Positions 17,700 to 27,059 of a stretch of DNA of 64,000 nt are shown piece after piece. The stretch comes from Methylophilus sp. TWE2 (GTDB taxonomy: Bacteria; Pseudomonadota; Gammaproteobacteria; Burkholderiales; Methylophilaceae): positions 558,001-622,000 of the forward strand of contig NZ_CP012020.1 in NCBI RefSeq assembly GCF_001183865.1, written 5' to 3'. The notes beneath the pieces were generated by a model, which was given only the letters and a program-made list of their open reading frames with translations, ran no database searches and had not been told where the DNA came from. Positions within the stretch are counted from its first letter, which is position 1. Each line of letters starts with the position of its first letter. The position numbers and the translations under genes are program-made.

Positions 17700-17727
17700 A
17701 TTATACCGAAACTCTTTTTTCCTGCAA
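17700..17727 (-). promoter_or_regulatory. Promoter of tRNA-Val
   Basis: Read leftward, -35 TTGCAG (17722-17727) and -10 TATAAT (17700-17705) are separated by 16 bases. The -10 is followed directly by GCGCGC, a GC-rich discriminator typical of stable-RNA promoters under stringent control. The mature tRNA begins about 22 bases downstream. Confidence 0.8.
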
Positions 17728-17801
17728 GCCTAAGTAAAAAAATTTATGGGGGAAATATGGAAGAAAAATATAAATATCAGTCGCCAGTCATGGCGCAGGG
17801 A

Positions 17802-18035
17802 TTAAATAGTCAGTCGTTTGGTGATGTTGACTAGCTGCAATGAAATGTCAGCCACGCCGGTTTTACGTTTTTCTGCCATCTCCAATAAAAGAGAATACGC
17901 TTGTTCTTCGCTCAAGTCTCGCTGATGCATCAGGATATCCCTGGCTGAGTCGACCAATTTCTGGTCTGCCGGGCTGAGCAGGATGCGCGGAGTGGAGCTT
18001 GGTGGCGCTGGCGTGTCTGTAATCAAGGGTCTCAT
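17802..18035 (-). CDS. Stand-alone ANTAR-domain protein
   Basis: The 77-residue product has a proline-rich N-terminus (residues 1-20) and then a segment with the ANTAR pattern: an alanine- and leucine-rich helix with ARDILMHQRDLSEEQAY, followed by LLLEMAEKRKTGVADIS. ANTAR domains bind paired hexaloop RNA hairpins and prevent transcription termination, usually fused to a receiver or sensor domain as in NasT, NasR and AmiR. No sensor is present here, so input must come from another protein or from abundance alone. No obvious paired-hairpin target was found next to it. It lies between tRNA-Val and cstA, divergent from cstA. Confidence 0.72.
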   Translation of the reverse strand: MRPLITDTPAPPSSTPRILLSPADQKLVDSARDILMHQRDLSEEQAYSLLLEMAEKRKTGVADISLQLVNITKRLTI

Positions 18036-18291
18036 TGCAAATCTTAGAAAAAACTTCGATTACAGATTAGCAATCCCCATGCCAGATGGTCGGCGTTTGT
18101 TAACTGTATGATTATAAATAATAATTGTTATGGCATGAGAACTTGAAGCTGTTTGGTCTCAGGGTAAAGGCTGCACCATGACAGTGCTGTTGCACCACCT
18201 GACGGATCGTTGAGCGCGGGATGTTTTTGCGCACCATGGGTCTTTTTGTTACAGTGCAAATCATTAAAAAACAGGAAAGAATTCCATCACT

Positions 18292-20343
18292 ATGAAAGCT
18301 TTTTGGAGTCGTGCAGGCTGGGCGGGTGTCGCCTTGTTGGGAACTGCAGCGTTGGCAAATGTGGCGTTGGCGAGGGGGGAGTCGCTCAACGCATTATGGC
18401 TAATCACGGCAGCCATCTGCGTCTACTTGATTGGCTACCGCTTTTATGCCGCCTGGATTGCGGCCAATGTGTTGGCAATAGATGCGACACGGGCGACGCC
18501 TGCTGAGCGCTTGAATAACGGTCGTGATTATGTGCCCACCAATCGCTGGGTGGTATTCGGGCATCATTTTGCAGCGATTGCCGGGCCAGGCCCGTTGGTG
18601 GGTCCCACCCTGGCGGCACAATTCGGTTATTTACCCGGCACCTTGTGGATATTGATAGGTGCTGTACTTGGCGGGGCCGTACAGGATATGGTCACCCTAT
18701 TTTTGTCGACACGCCGCAATGGCCGCAGCCTGGGGCAGATGGCGCGTGATGAAATTGGCGCGATAGGGGGGACGGCAGCGCTGGTTGGCACATTCATGAT
18801 TATGATTATCCTGATTGCGGTGCTGGGGCTGGTGGTGGTCAACGCCATGAAACATAGTCCCTGGGGAACTTCAACGGTCGCTGCAACTATCCCTATTGCC
18901 ATGCTGGTAGGGGTGTATATGCGTTATCTGCGCCCAGGGCGCGTGCTTGAGGCCTCTTTGCTTGGCGTGGCGTTACTGCTGGCCTCTGTCGTGTTAGGGG
19001 GCTGGGTAGATCACCATCCGCAATTGGCCGCCCTGTTTGATCATGAAGGCTTGCCGCTGGCATTTAGTATTATTGGCTATGGGTTTGCGGCTGCGGTGTT
19101 GCCGGTGTGGTTGCTGCTTGCGCCGCGCGATTACTTGTCCACTTTTATGAAACTGGGCACAGTCATCATGTTGGCGCTTGCGATCTTGTGGTTGCATCCT
19201 GAAATTCATATGCCTGCCATCACGCCTTTTATTGATGGTACTGGCCCTATTTTTGGTGGCAAGCTGTTCCCGTTTGTATTCATTACGATTGCCTGTGGGG
19301 CGATTTCTGGTTTTCATGCACTGATAGCCAGCGGAACCACGCCGAAACTGATTACCAGTGAAAATGATATTCGTGTCATTGGCTATGGCGCCATGTTGCT
19401 GGAAAGCTTTGTCGCGATTATGGCCATGGTGGCCGCTACCGTGCTGGAGCCAGGCGTGTATTTCGCGATCAACAGCCCGGCAGGGGTGGTCGGCAAGGAA
19501 GCATTGGATGCAGTGAACACTATTAGCAGCTGGGGCTACCAGGTGACTGCGGAGCAGATGCAGCATCTCGCCAGTGCCATGGGGGAAAGTACCTTATTTG
19601 CCCGAACCGGTGGCGCCCCCAGTCTTGCAGTGGGAATGGCCAGTATTCTGGGGAATGTGTTTGGTGAGCATTTGCTGGCGTTGTGGTATCACTTTGCCAT
19701 TATGTTTGAGGCCATTTTTATTCTTACCACGCTCGATGCCGGTACTCGTGTCGGTCGTTTCATGTTGCAAGACATGCTGGGTAATCTGCATCCCAAGCTG
19801 GGTGAAACCTCTTATACGCCGTCTGTGATCTTGACCAGTGCACTCGTCGTTGCAGGCTGGGGTTATTTTCTCTATATCGGTGTCATTGATCCGAATGGTG
19901 GCGTCAACATTTTGTGGCCGCTGTTCGGTATTGCCAACCAGATGCTGGCAGCAATCGCATTGTCGGTGGGCACCGGCATCCTGATCAAATCCGGCAAGGC
20001 ATCTAAAGCCTGGATTACCGGCTTGCCTCTGGTTTGGCTGCTGACCATAACTACCACTGCCGTCTATGAAAAAGTCTTTAGCGATGATGTGCGGGTAGGT
20101 TTTTTTGCTGCGGCAAACGATTTATCGCAAAAACTGTCTGCTGGATTGCTACCCCCTGAAAAAGCTGCTGTGGCGCCACAATTAATTTTTAACCAGCAAC
20201 TGGATGCCTGGCTGACTGTGTTTTTTGTCCTGATGTTATGGATAGTCGTGCTGGATATGCTGCGCATGAGCTGGCGCAGTTTGGCGGGGAAAACAGTGCT
20301 GCCCAGTAGTGAAACGCCTTATGTGGCAAGCCGGTTGAGCTAA
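18292..20343 (+). CDS. cstA: Carbon starvation protein A (CstA-type pyruvate/peptide transporter)
   Basis: The 683-residue protein is a polytopic inner-membrane carrier of the CstA/BtsT family, with the N-terminal HHFAAIAGPGPLVGPTLAAQFGY block and the later SGFHALIASGTTPKL, both conserved. E. coli relatives import pyruvate and have been linked to peptide uptake. The start ATG follows an AGGAAAG site. The next gene encodes a YbdD-type small protein, the usual partner. The 256-base gap upstream is AT-rich, contains possible promoter elements around 18096-18125, and shows no other structure I can support. Confidence 0.95.
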   Translation: MKAFWSRAGWAGVALLGTAALANVALARGESLNALWLITAAICVYLIGYRFYAAWIAANVLAIDATRATPAERLNNGRDYVPTNRWVVFGHHFAAIAGPGPLVGPTLAAQFGYLPGTLWILIGAVLGGAVQDMVTLFLSTRRNGRSLGQMARDEIGAIGGTAALVGTFMIMIILIAVLGLVVVNAMKHSPWGTSTVAATIPIAMLVGVYMRYLRPGRVLEASLLGVALLLASVVLGGWVDHHPQLAALFDHEGLPLAFSIIGYGFAAAVLPVWLLLAPRDYLSTFMKLGTVIMLALAILWLHPEIHMPAITPFIDGTGPIFGGKLFPFVFITIACGAISGFHALIASGTTPKLITSENDIRVIGYGAMLLESFVAIMAMVAATVLEPGVYFAINSPAGVVGKEALDAVNTISSWGYQVTAEQMQHLASAMGESTLFARTGGAPSLAVGMASILGNVFGEHLLALWYHFAIMFEAIFILTTLDAGTRVGRFMLQDMLGNLHPKLGETSYTPSVILTSALVVAGWGYFLYIGVIDPNGGVNILWPLFGIANQMLAAIALSVGTGILIKSGKASKAWITGLPLVWLLTITTTAVYEKVFSDDVRVGFFAAANDLSQKLSAGLLPPEKAAVAPQLIFNQQLDAWLTVFFVLMLWIVVLDMLRMSWRSLAGKTVLPSSETPYVASRLS

Positions 20344-20354
20344 GGAGAAGCAAC

Positions 20355-20540
20355 ATGCGCAAGTTAAACATATTTTGGCAGCGAGTCCGTCAGCTGTCTG
20401 GTGACGATGCTTATGAGCGCTACCTGGCGCATTACAATGAGCATCATGCCCAGCCTGGTGAAGCCGCACCTTTAACGCGCGCTGATTTTTTTAAACAATG
20501 GCAGGATCAAAAATGGACAGGCATCAAACGCTGTTGCTAA
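20355..20540 (+). CDS. YbdD/YjiX-family small protein (DUF466)
   Basis: The 61-residue product has the family pattern GDDAYERYLAHYNEHHA and ends WTGIKRCC, the conserved paired-cysteine C-terminus. Members are encoded next to cstA or btsT and are needed for full transport activity in E. coli. It starts 11 bases after cstA with an AAGGAGAAG ribosome-binding site. Its end overlaps the next gene by 28 bases. Confidence 0.93.
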   Translation: MRKLNIFWQRVRQLSGDDAYERYLAHYNEHHAQPGEAAPLTRADFFKQWQDQKWTGIKRCC

Positions 20541-20788
20541 CTGAAGGGGATATTTCGCGCATCATCGAAATGGCGTGGGAGGATCGCACCCCATTCGAGG
20601 CTATTGAGCATCAGTTTGGTCTCAGTCAGGCCGAGGTCATTGTGCTGATGCGTAGTCAATTAAAGTCTCGCGTATTTATCTCCTGGCGCAAGCGCACACG
20701 CGGACAACAGACTAAACATTCCGCTTTGCGTAGCCCTAAAGTCAACCGGCACTGTTCATCATTTCAGCACAAGCAGGTGCGGCCTTAG
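20513..20788 (+). CDS. DUF2805 (TIGR03643) family protein
   Basis: The 91-residue product contains ISRIIEMAWEDRTPFEAIE and the helix-turn-helix-like QFGLSQAEVIVLMRSQLK, then the basic SWRKRTRGQ, the pattern of the small TIGR03643 family of unknown function. The ATG at 20513 lies inside the end of the ybdD-like gene in another frame, so translation is probably coupled. The C-terminal 30 residues look unconserved. A long imperfect hairpin (20764-20810) spans its stop codon. Confidence 0.75.
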   Translation: MDRHQTLLLTEGDISRIIEMAWEDRTPFEAIEHQFGLSQAEVIVLMRSQLKSRVFISWRKRTRGQQTKHSALRSPKVNRHCSSFQHKQVRP

Positions 20789-20891
20789 CATTTTTTATCG
20801 CCTGCGCTGAATGTAACAAGTCTGTTTCAGTCGCGCATGCGGCTGCGGATTCAGTTAAAATAAGATTTTAACGACAATCCTAGTGTTTCTC

Positions 20892-22748
20892 ATGCCTAAA
20901 TACCGTTCTCACACAACGACACAAGGTCGTAACATGGCTGGTGCACGCGCATTGTGGCGCGCCACCGGCATGAAAGATGAAGATTTCTCCAAGCCAATTA
21001 TTGCCGTGGCTAACTCCTTCACCCAGTTTGTGCCTGGCCATGTGCATCTGAAAGACCTGGGTCAATTGGTCGCACGCGAGATTGAGAAGGCGGGTGGCGT
21101 TGCCAAGGAATTTAATACGATTGCTGTAGACGACGGTATTGCCATGGGGCATGGTGGCATGTTGTATAGCTTGCCTAGCCGTGACCTGATTGCAGATAGC
21201 GTGGAATATATGGTGAATGCGCATTGTGCCGATGCGCTGGTGTGTATTTCCAACTGTGACAAGATTACCCCAGGCATGCTGATGGCGGCTTTACGCCTCA
21301 ATATCCCAGTGGTCTTTGTATCTGGTGGCCCAATGGAAGCTGGTAAAGTGAACTGGCAGGGGACAGTAAGAAAACTGGATCTGGTGGATGCCATGGTGGA
21401 AGCGGCTGACAGCCATGTGAGTGATGCAGAGGTGGCTGAGGTGGAGCGCTCTGCCTGTCCGACCTGCGGCTCTTGCTCAGGTATGTTTACTGCCAACTCC
21501 ATGAACTGCCTGACAGAGGCACTGGGTTTGAGCTTGCCTGGTAATGGTTCGACGCTGGCGACGCATGCAGCGCGTAAACAACTGTTCTTGAAGGCTGGCC
21601 GCTTGATTGTTGAGTTAGCTAAACGTCACTATGAACAAGACGATTACAGTGTATTGCCGCGTAGTATTGCCACCATGAAAGCGTTTGAGAACGCCATGAG
21701 CCTGGACGTGGCCATGGGTGGTTCTACCAATACGGTATTGCATTTGCTGGCCGCTGCGCATGAGGCCGGGGTGGACTTCACCATGAAAGACATCGACCGT
21801 ATCTCTCGCCAGGTTCCCTGCGTCTCTAAAGTGGCGCCTGCTACCAGCAAATATCATATGGAAGACGTACACCGCGCGGGCGGCGTGATGGGCATTCTGG
21901 CGGAACTGAACCGTGCCGGGGTGATTCATACTGAAGTGCCTACCGTGCACAGTGCCAGTATGGGCGAAGCCTTGGCCAAATGGGATATCGTCACTACGCA
22001 AGACGAAGAAGTGAAACAGTTTTATCGCGCAGCCCCAGGCGGCATTTCAACCACCATCGCATTTAGCCAGAGCATGTTGTGGCCTGATCTGGACGATGAC
22101 CGTGAGCATGGCTGTATCCGTAGCAAGGAACATGCTTATTCACAAGATGGTGGCTTGGCGGTGTTGTATGGCAATATCGCGCTTGATGGCTGTATTGTGA
22201 AAACGGCTGGCGTGGATGACAGTATCCTTAAGTTTACTGGCCGTGCCCGTGTCTTTGAAAGTCAGGATTCTGCGGTCGAGGCCATTCTGGCCGATAAGAT
22301 TGTGGCTGGGGATGTAGTGGTGATCCGTTACGAAGGTCCACGTGGTGGGCCTGGTATGCAAGAAATGCTGTATCCGACCTCTTACCTGAAGTCCAAGGGT
22401 CTGGGTAAAGCCTGTGCCTTGCTGACCGATGGCCGTTTTTCAGGGGGTACCTCAGGCTTGAGTATCGGCCATGCCTCGCCAGAGGCGGCCGAGGGTGGAG
22501 CGATTGGCTTGGTGCAAGAGGGCGATACCATTGAAATTGATATTCCTAACCGCACCATACACCTGGCTGTGAGTGACGAAGAAATGGCCCATCGTCGCGG
22601 TAATATGGAAGCCAAAGGTGCGAATGCCTGGAAACCAATGAATCGGGAACGCTTGGTTTCGCCTGCCTTGCGCGCGTATGCGGCCATGAGCACCAGTGCG
22701 GCTAAAGGGGCTGTGCGCGATGTATCCCAGATTGAAAGGAGACGATAA
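20892..22748 (+). CDS. ilvD: Dihydroxy-acid dehydratase
   Basis: IlvD (618 residues) dehydrates 2,3-dihydroxy acids in valine, isoleucine and leucine synthesis and carries an Fe-S cluster. [12 protein letters not shown] and [19 protein letters not shown] provide the cluster-binding cysteines, and [15 protein letters not shown] sequence ([11 protein letters not shown]) marks the active site. The start ATG at 20892 gives the standard [15 protein letters not shown]. No clear ribosome-binding site precedes it, but an AT-rich perfect inverted repeat (TTAAAAT/ATTTTAA, 20855-20871) lies just upstream and could be an operator. It overlaps the next gene by one base. Confidence 0.97.
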   Translation: MPKYRSHTTTQGRNMAGARALWRATGMKDEDFSKPIIAVANSFTQFVPGHVHLKDLGQLVAREIEKAGGVAKEFNTIAVDDGIAMGHGGMLYSLPSRDLIADSVEYMVNAHCADALVCISNCDKITPGMLMAALRLNIPVVFVSGGPMEAGKVNWQGTVRKLDLVDAMVEAADSHVSDAEVAEVERSACPTCGSCSGMFTANSMNCLTEALGLSLPGNGSTLATHAARKQLFLKAGRLIVELAKRHYEQDDYSVLPRSIATMKAFENAMSLDVAMGGSTNTVLHLLAAAHEAGVDFTMKDIDRISRQVPCVSKVAPATSKYHMEDVHRAGGVMGILAELNRAGVIHTEVPTVHSASMGEALAKWDIVTTQDEEVKQFYRAAPGGISTTIAFSQSMLWPDLDDDREHGCIRSKEHAYSQDGGLAVLYGNIALDGCIVKTAGVDDSILKFTGRARVFESQDSAVEAILADKIVAGDVVVIRYEGPRGGPGMQEMLYPTSYLKSKGLGKACALLTDGRFSGGTSGLSIGHASPEAAEGGAIGLVQEGDTIEIDIPNRTIHLAVSDEEMAHRRGNMEAKGANAWKPMNRERLVSPALRAYAAMSTSAAKGAVRDVSQIERRR

Positions 22749-23683
22749 TGAACAACGAATGCGGCATCCTCTCCAAGAGTATGGAAATGACGAAGCGCAT
22801 GAAGTTACATGCACATGTGAACCAATGGCAGGATGAAAATGGCTTGCAGTATCTGGAAATTGACAATCCCCTAGCCACTGGCAAAATTGCGTTGCAAGGG
22901 GCTCATGTCATGCATTGGCAGCCAAAGTTTCTGGCGAACCCGGTGCTGTGGCTATCCAGCAATGCGCGATATGTCAAAGGCCGTTCTATTCGTGGTGGCG
23001 TACCTATTTGCTGGCCATGGTTTGGTGCGCACCCTACCGATAGTACGCTGTGTCCACATGGATTTGCCCGTGTCATTCCATGGCGGGTCATGGATATTGA
23101 TGCGACCCCCACCGGTGCAACCCGTATCATTCTTGAGATGCAACAGACGCCTGAAGCGCAGCGTCAGTTATCCTATCCTTATGAGTTGACATTGACGATT
23201 ACCATAGGCCGTCGTTTGCGTATTGACCTGGCGACGACCAATCATGCCGAACACCCCTTTGTCATTGGTGAAGCCTTTCACACTTACTTTAATGTGAGTG
23301 ACATCTCCAACATCCGGATCACGGGCATGCAGGATCTGGTATATCTGGATAAACTCCTCAAGTATGAACGCAACGTGGAGCATAATGCCCTCACGTTTGA
23401 TGGCGAAGAGTATGATCGTGTATACGTGCATCACAGCTCGGATTGTGCGATCCACGATAGTGGCTACAACCGTATTATCCATGTTGCCAAATCAGGTAGC
23501 GACACGACTGTGGTGTGGAATCCGGGGGCGGACAAAGCGGGTGCCATGGGTGATATGGGTGTGGGTGACGAGTGGCGTAAAACGATTTGTGTTGAGACCA
23601 CGAATGCGCTCGACAATATGGTCGTGATTAATCCTGGCCGTAAACATATCCTGAGTGCAGAGTACTCTATCGAGACCTTGTAA
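22748..23683 (+). CDS. D-hexose-6-phosphate mutarotase (aldose 1-epimerase-like)
   Basis: The 311-residue product matches the YeaD-type mutarotase family, which interconverts anomers of glucose 6-phosphate. Family features include ALQGAHVMHWQP, IRGGVPICWPWFG, HGFARVIPW and EAFHTYFNV; the glutamate in the C-terminal FVIGEAFHTY region and histidines fit the active-site pattern. The ATG overlaps the ilvD stop (TAATG). Internal ATGs at about 22781 and 22799 could also serve, since the first 15 residues look poorly conserved. Its pairing with ilvD is unusual and probably only co-transcriptional. Confidence 0.88.
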   Translation: MNNECGILSKSMEMTKRMKLHAHVNQWQDENGLQYLEIDNPLATGKIALQGAHVMHWQPKFLANPVLWLSSNARYVKGRSIRGGVPICWPWFGAHPTDSTLCPHGFARVIPWRVMDIDATPTGATRIILEMQQTPEAQRQLSYPYELTLTITIGRRLRIDLATTNHAEHPFVIGEAFHTYFNVSDISNIRITGMQDLVYLDKLLKYERNVEHNALTFDGEEYDRVYVHHSSDCAIHDSGYNRIIHVAKSGSDTTVVWNPGADKAGAMGDMGVGDEWRKTICVETTNALDNMVVINPGRKHILSAEYSIETL

Positions 23684-23796
23684 CACCAGTGTGACACATG
23701 TCAACCATTAAGTGGCACGCGCGTTTTTAGCATGTTGGCAAAACGCTAAACCAGTTGAAATTATATGAACGGCCGTTGATTTTAACGGTTTTTCTA

Positions 23797-23824
23797 TTGT
23801 GGATTTTGCTTGGTCAGGTAATAT
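23797..23824 (+). promoter_or_regulatory. Possible promoter of the cytochrome c gene
   Basis: TTGTGG (23797-23802) and TAATAT (23819-23824) are 16 bases apart, 64 bases upstream of the cytochrome start. Both are imperfect matches to sigma-70 hexamers. No other good candidate lies in the 204-base gap after the mutarotase gene. Confidence 0.4.
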
Positions 23825-23887
23825 GCCACATGCATGAGAATTGCATTATGGGGTTCTATTTATTTAGAAGATATTCAAGGAGATCGC

Positions 23888-24211
23888 ATGAAAGTTTTAT
23901 TTTCCGCAATCGCAGCAGCGACTTTGTTGATGGCTGGTACAGCACATGCTGCTGATGCCGCTGCTGCTAAAGCACTGGCACAAAAAAGTGGCTGCCTGGC
24001 ATGCCACAGTATTGATGCCAAAGTATTGGGCCCTGCGTACAAAGACGTAGCAGCAAAATACAAAGGCGACAAAGGTGCCGAAGCCAAATTGATTGAAAAA
24101 GTTAAAAAAGGTGGTAGCGGTGTGTGGGGTAATATCCCAATGCCAGCAAACAGCCCACAAGTGAAAGATGAAGATATCAAAACTATCGTTGAGTGGATTT
24201 TGACACTCTAA
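23888..24211 (+). CDS. Periplasmic class I c-type cytochrome (c551/c552-like)
   Basis: The 107-residue precursor has a cleavable signal peptide (to about residue 21, AHA/AD), then CLACH as the haem attachment site and PMPAN supplying the probable methionine axial ligand, giving a mature protein of about 86 residues. It is the size and layout of bacterial c551/c552. In methylotrophs, small cytochromes of this kind carry electrons from methanol dehydrogenase and its cytochrome cL to oxidases; that role here is inference. The start at 23888 follows AAGGAGATCGC; an upstream in-frame ATG would destroy the signal peptide. A terminator follows. Confidence 0.93.
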   Translation: MKVLFSAIAAATLLMAGTAHAADAAAAKALAQKSGCLACHSIDAKVLGPAYKDVAAKYKGDKGAEAKLIEKVKKGGSGVWGNIPMPANSPQVKDEDIKTIVEWILTL

Positions 24212-24238
24212 TCATCATTTAGAGCATGCAGTAAATAG

Positions 24239-24268
24239 AAAAGCCAGCCTTACCAGCTGGCTTTTTTT
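24239..24268 (+). terminator. Intrinsic terminator after the cytochrome c gene
   Basis: Stem AAGCCAGC/GCTGGCTT with a seven-base loop is followed by a run of seven T residues. It lies 28 bases past the cytochrome stop and points rightward; the leftward symporter gene ends 42 bases beyond. Confidence 0.88.
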
Positions 24269-24309
24269 GAGTCACTTTTCGCGCTTTGGATGTGACGTCC
24301 ATCCGTCTG

Positions 24310-25662
24310 TTATTGCACGAATCCAATTAAGTAAACAAACACCGCAATGATCGCAACAGGGGCAATCATATTGTTAGCAATTCGCCAGCATTGATAAGTG
24401 AATGGATCTAAGCCAAATTCGTGTTGCGTGTGGCTTTTTTTCATAAAGTAACCAGCAAATACAGCCATTAATAGTCCGCCAAGGGGGAGCATGAGCGTGG
24501 AAGTGAGTTTATCTAACATCTCAAAAATATTTAAATCGAAAAGCACCTTCACATTGGCCCATATATTAAATGACAACACTACACTCAATCCCGTAAGCCA
24601 GATGATGAGCCCTAGCGCTGTACTGACCATAGTACGTTTGAAAGTTGTATTTTCAACCACCCAGGCAATGGTGGGTTCTAATAGCGAAATGGCGCTGGTC
24701 CAGGCGGCGAATGCAACCAGCAGGAAAAATAATGTGGCAAAGACATTGCCTGCAGGCATGGCGCCAAATGCAATCGGCAGTGTTTGAAATAGCAGTCCTG
24801 GTCCGGCGTTGGGAGCAAGATGGTTGGCAAATACCAGTGCGTAAATAGCCAGGCCGACTAATAAGCCTAAAGAGGTGTCTACCAAGGCAATCCAAACGGT
24901 AGTGCGCGCAATTGAAACATCGCGATTTAAATAAGAGCCGTACACCATCACCGAGCCCATGCCCAGGCTCAAGGAGAAGAAAGCGTGACCTAATGCTGAC
25001 AAAACGGCCATGGGGGTGATCTTTGAAAAGTCCGGTGTAAACATGAAATGCGCGGCGGCATGCATATCACCAACTGACATGCTGTAACCAAGCAAGATAA
25101 ATAGGATCACAAACAATGCCGGCATCAGCACATTATTGGCTTTTTCGAGACCGGAATTCACGCCACGTGCCACCACGCCCATCACCATGACCATAAAGAG
25201 GGTGTGCCAAATGGTGAGTTGTATAGGGTTAGCCAGTAATGCGTTGAAGTTGGATTGTGACTGTGCCGCAGAAATATGGGTAAAGGTATTTTGCATGGCC
25301 GCCACGGTGTAACTTAATACCCAGCCAGCAATCACACTGTAAAAGCTCAATATCAACACGCCTGCCAGCATGCCCATTGCGCCCATCCAGCGCCATTGAT
25401 TAGAAACGTTAGCTTCTTTTGCCAGTGTATGAATGGCATCGAGCGGATTTTGTTGCGCGCGGCGCCCCAGCATGATTTCAGTCATCATTAACGGAATGCC
25501 GACAAAGAAAATGCAAGCGATAAATACCAGGACAAAAGCACTGCCGCCGTTCACCCCTATCATGTAGGGAAGTTTCCATATATTGCCCAAACCAATGGCG
25601 GAGCCCGCCGTGGCCAGCATAAATGTCCAACGGTTTTTCCAAGCGCCACGATGCTGTGACAT
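24310..25662 (-). CDS. Sodium-dependent transporter, neurotransmitter:sodium symporter family
   Basis: The 450-residue membrane protein begins with the family signature: WKNRWTFMLATAGSAIGLGNIWKLPY, in which the unwound helix-1 segment binds sodium and substrate in LeuT-fold carriers. GPGLLFQTLP and a SAISLLEP segment are also typical. Bacterial relatives such as LeuT, TnaT and MhsT import amino acids. It starts 8 bases after the AGCS carrier gene, so the two sodium-coupled carriers are co-transcribed. Substrate cannot be told. Confidence 0.93.
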   Translation of the reverse strand: MSQHRGAWKNRWTFMLATAGSAIGLGNIWKLPYMIGVNGGSAFVLVFIACIFFVGIPLMMTEIMLGRRAQQNPLDAIHTLAKEANVSNQWRWMGAMGMLAGVLILSFYSVIAGWVLSYTVAAMQNTFTHISAAQSQSNFNALLANPIQLTIWHTLFMVMVMGVVARGVNSGLEKANNVLMPALFVILFILLGYSMSVGDMHAAAHFMFTPDFSKITPMAVLSALGHAFFSLSLGMGSVMVYGSYLNRDVSIARTTVWIALVDTSLGLLVGLAIYALVFANHLAPNAGPGLLFQTLPIAFGAMPAGNVFATLFFLLVAFAAWTSAISLLEPTIAWVVENTTFKRTMVSTALGLIIWLTGLSVVLSFNIWANVKVLFDLNIFEMLDKLTSTLMLPLGGLLMAVFAGYFMKKSHTQHEFGLDPFTYQCWRIANNMIAPVAIIAVFVYLIGFVQ

Positions 25663-25670
25663 ATCGTTTC

Positions 25671-27005
25671 CTAAGCGGTATTTTTACTGGAAAAGTAGCG
25701 AGTCGTTTCTTGTTTAATGATCTTTGATAGCAATAACAAACCAATCAGATTGGGGATAGCCATTAAGCCATTTGCCAAGTCTGAGAAGTTCCAGACAAAT
25801 TCAAGACTAGTGATGGCGCCTATCATCACTGCGATGGTAAATGTGACGCGATAAGCTTTAATCCAATGCGAGCCTAATAAATACTCGATGGCCTTTTCTC
25901 CGTAATAGTGCCAGCCGATCAGTGTGGAATATGCAAATAAGGCGGTCGCAATTGCTACGATGACGCGTCCAGTATTGCCCAGCGACTCCGCCATACTGCT
26001 GCTAGTTAATTCTGCCGGGCTCACCCCCAGTGTCCAGCTGTTGGCAGTTAAAATCACCAATGCCGTCATCGTACACACCACCAAGGTGTCTATAAATGTT
26101 TGCGTCATGCTGACCAGTGCCTGTTTCACGGGGCTGTTGGTGCGCGCCGCCGCCGCCGCGATTGGCGCTGAACCCAGACCTGACTCGTTAGAAAATACGC
26201 CTCGCGCGATACCAAAACGCATGGCAGCGGCCACCGTGGCCCCGGCGAAGCCACCCGTTGCAGCACTGGGGTTAAATGCATGATAAAAAATAAGGCCGAA
26301 TGCATGTGGGATTTGTTGGATATGCATGATCAATACCCACAGACTGGCGCCCACATAAGTGACTATCATTAACGGCACCAGAAAAGAAGTAAATCTGCCA
26401 ATCGAGCGTATGCCACCCAAAATGACCAAGCCAGTTAACAGGCTCAACACAATGCCGCTGGTCATGAGCGGGACATTAAAAGTCGCTTCAAAAATTTTGG
26501 CTGCAGCATTCGCTTGCGTCATATTGCCAATGCCAAACGCAGCACAAGCAGTAAATACTGCGAACAGGGTACCCAGCCAAGTTAACCCTGCACCTTTGCT
26601 CAGATAATACATTGGCCCACCACGCATGCCGTGCGGACCTTTTTCCCGGTACTTCACAGCCAATACCGCTTCACTGTACTTGGTGGCCATGCCCACCAGC
26701 CCGGTTACCCACATCCAGAACACGGCACCAGGCCCGCCGAGACTAATGGCAGTGGCCACCCCGACGATATTGCCAATCCCAACCGTGGCTGCCAGGGCAG
26801 TCATTAACGCTGCAAAGTGGCTGATATCCCCTTCATGGTCTTGATCTTTGGTCCAGATGAGTTTGAAAGCATGCGGTAGGGCGCGAAATTGCAGCCCCTT
26901 AAGGAGAATGGTCAGATACAAGCCTGTCCCAACCAGCAAGGTCAGCATCAGTGGGCCCCATACCCAGGTTGAGAGTGTGGCGACGAGTTTTTCTAATGCT
27001 TGCAT
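25671..27005 (-). CDS. Alanine/glycine:cation symporter (AGCS family)
   Basis: The 444-residue carrier has about eleven membrane helices and family segments WGPLMLTLLVGTGLYLT, ATVGIGNIVGVATAISLGGPGA and the GMATKYSEAVLAVKYR loop. Members import alanine or glycine with sodium or protons. The start ATG is preceded by AAAGGGAT, which lies inside a small hairpin (27010-27030). A -10-like TATAAT (27031-27036, leftward) without a good -35 may give it its own promoter. It heads a two-gene unit with the next symporter. Confidence 0.93.
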   Translation of the reverse strand: MQALEKLVATLSTWVWGPLMLTLLVGTGLYLTILLKGLQFRALPHAFKLIWTKDQDHEGDISHFAALMTALAATVGIGNIVGVATAISLGGPGAVFWMWVTGLVGMATKYSEAVLAVKYREKGPHGMRGGPMYYLSKGAGLTWLGTLFAVFTACAAFGIGNMTQANAAAKIFEATFNVPLMTSGIVLSLLTGLVILGGIRSIGRFTSFLVPLMIVTYVGASLWVLIMHIQQIPHAFGLIFYHAFNPSAATGGFAGATVAAAMRFGIARGVFSNESGLGSAPIAAAAARTNSPVKQALVSMTQTFIDTLVVCTMTALVILTANSWTLGVSPAELTSSSMAESLGNTGRVIVAIATALFAYSTLIGWHYYGEKAIEYLLGSHWIKAYRVTFTIAVMIGAITSLEFVWNFSDLANGLMAIPNLIGLLLLSKIIKQETTRYFSSKNTA

Positions 27006-27059
27006 AGTGATCCCTTTGTCTTTCAGGGATTATAGCGATGTTATGAGGGGATGCGCCAG

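Noticed and set aside
18090..18135. AT-rich stretch upstream of cstA as a Fur box
   Set aside because: Only a partial palindrome (ATAATAATTGTTAT) with poor match to the 19-bp Fur consensus.
18994..19566. A 190-codon open frame antisense to cstA
   Set aside because: Entirely within cstA, His/Gln/Arg-rich composition typical of a reverse-frame shadow, with no initiation signals.
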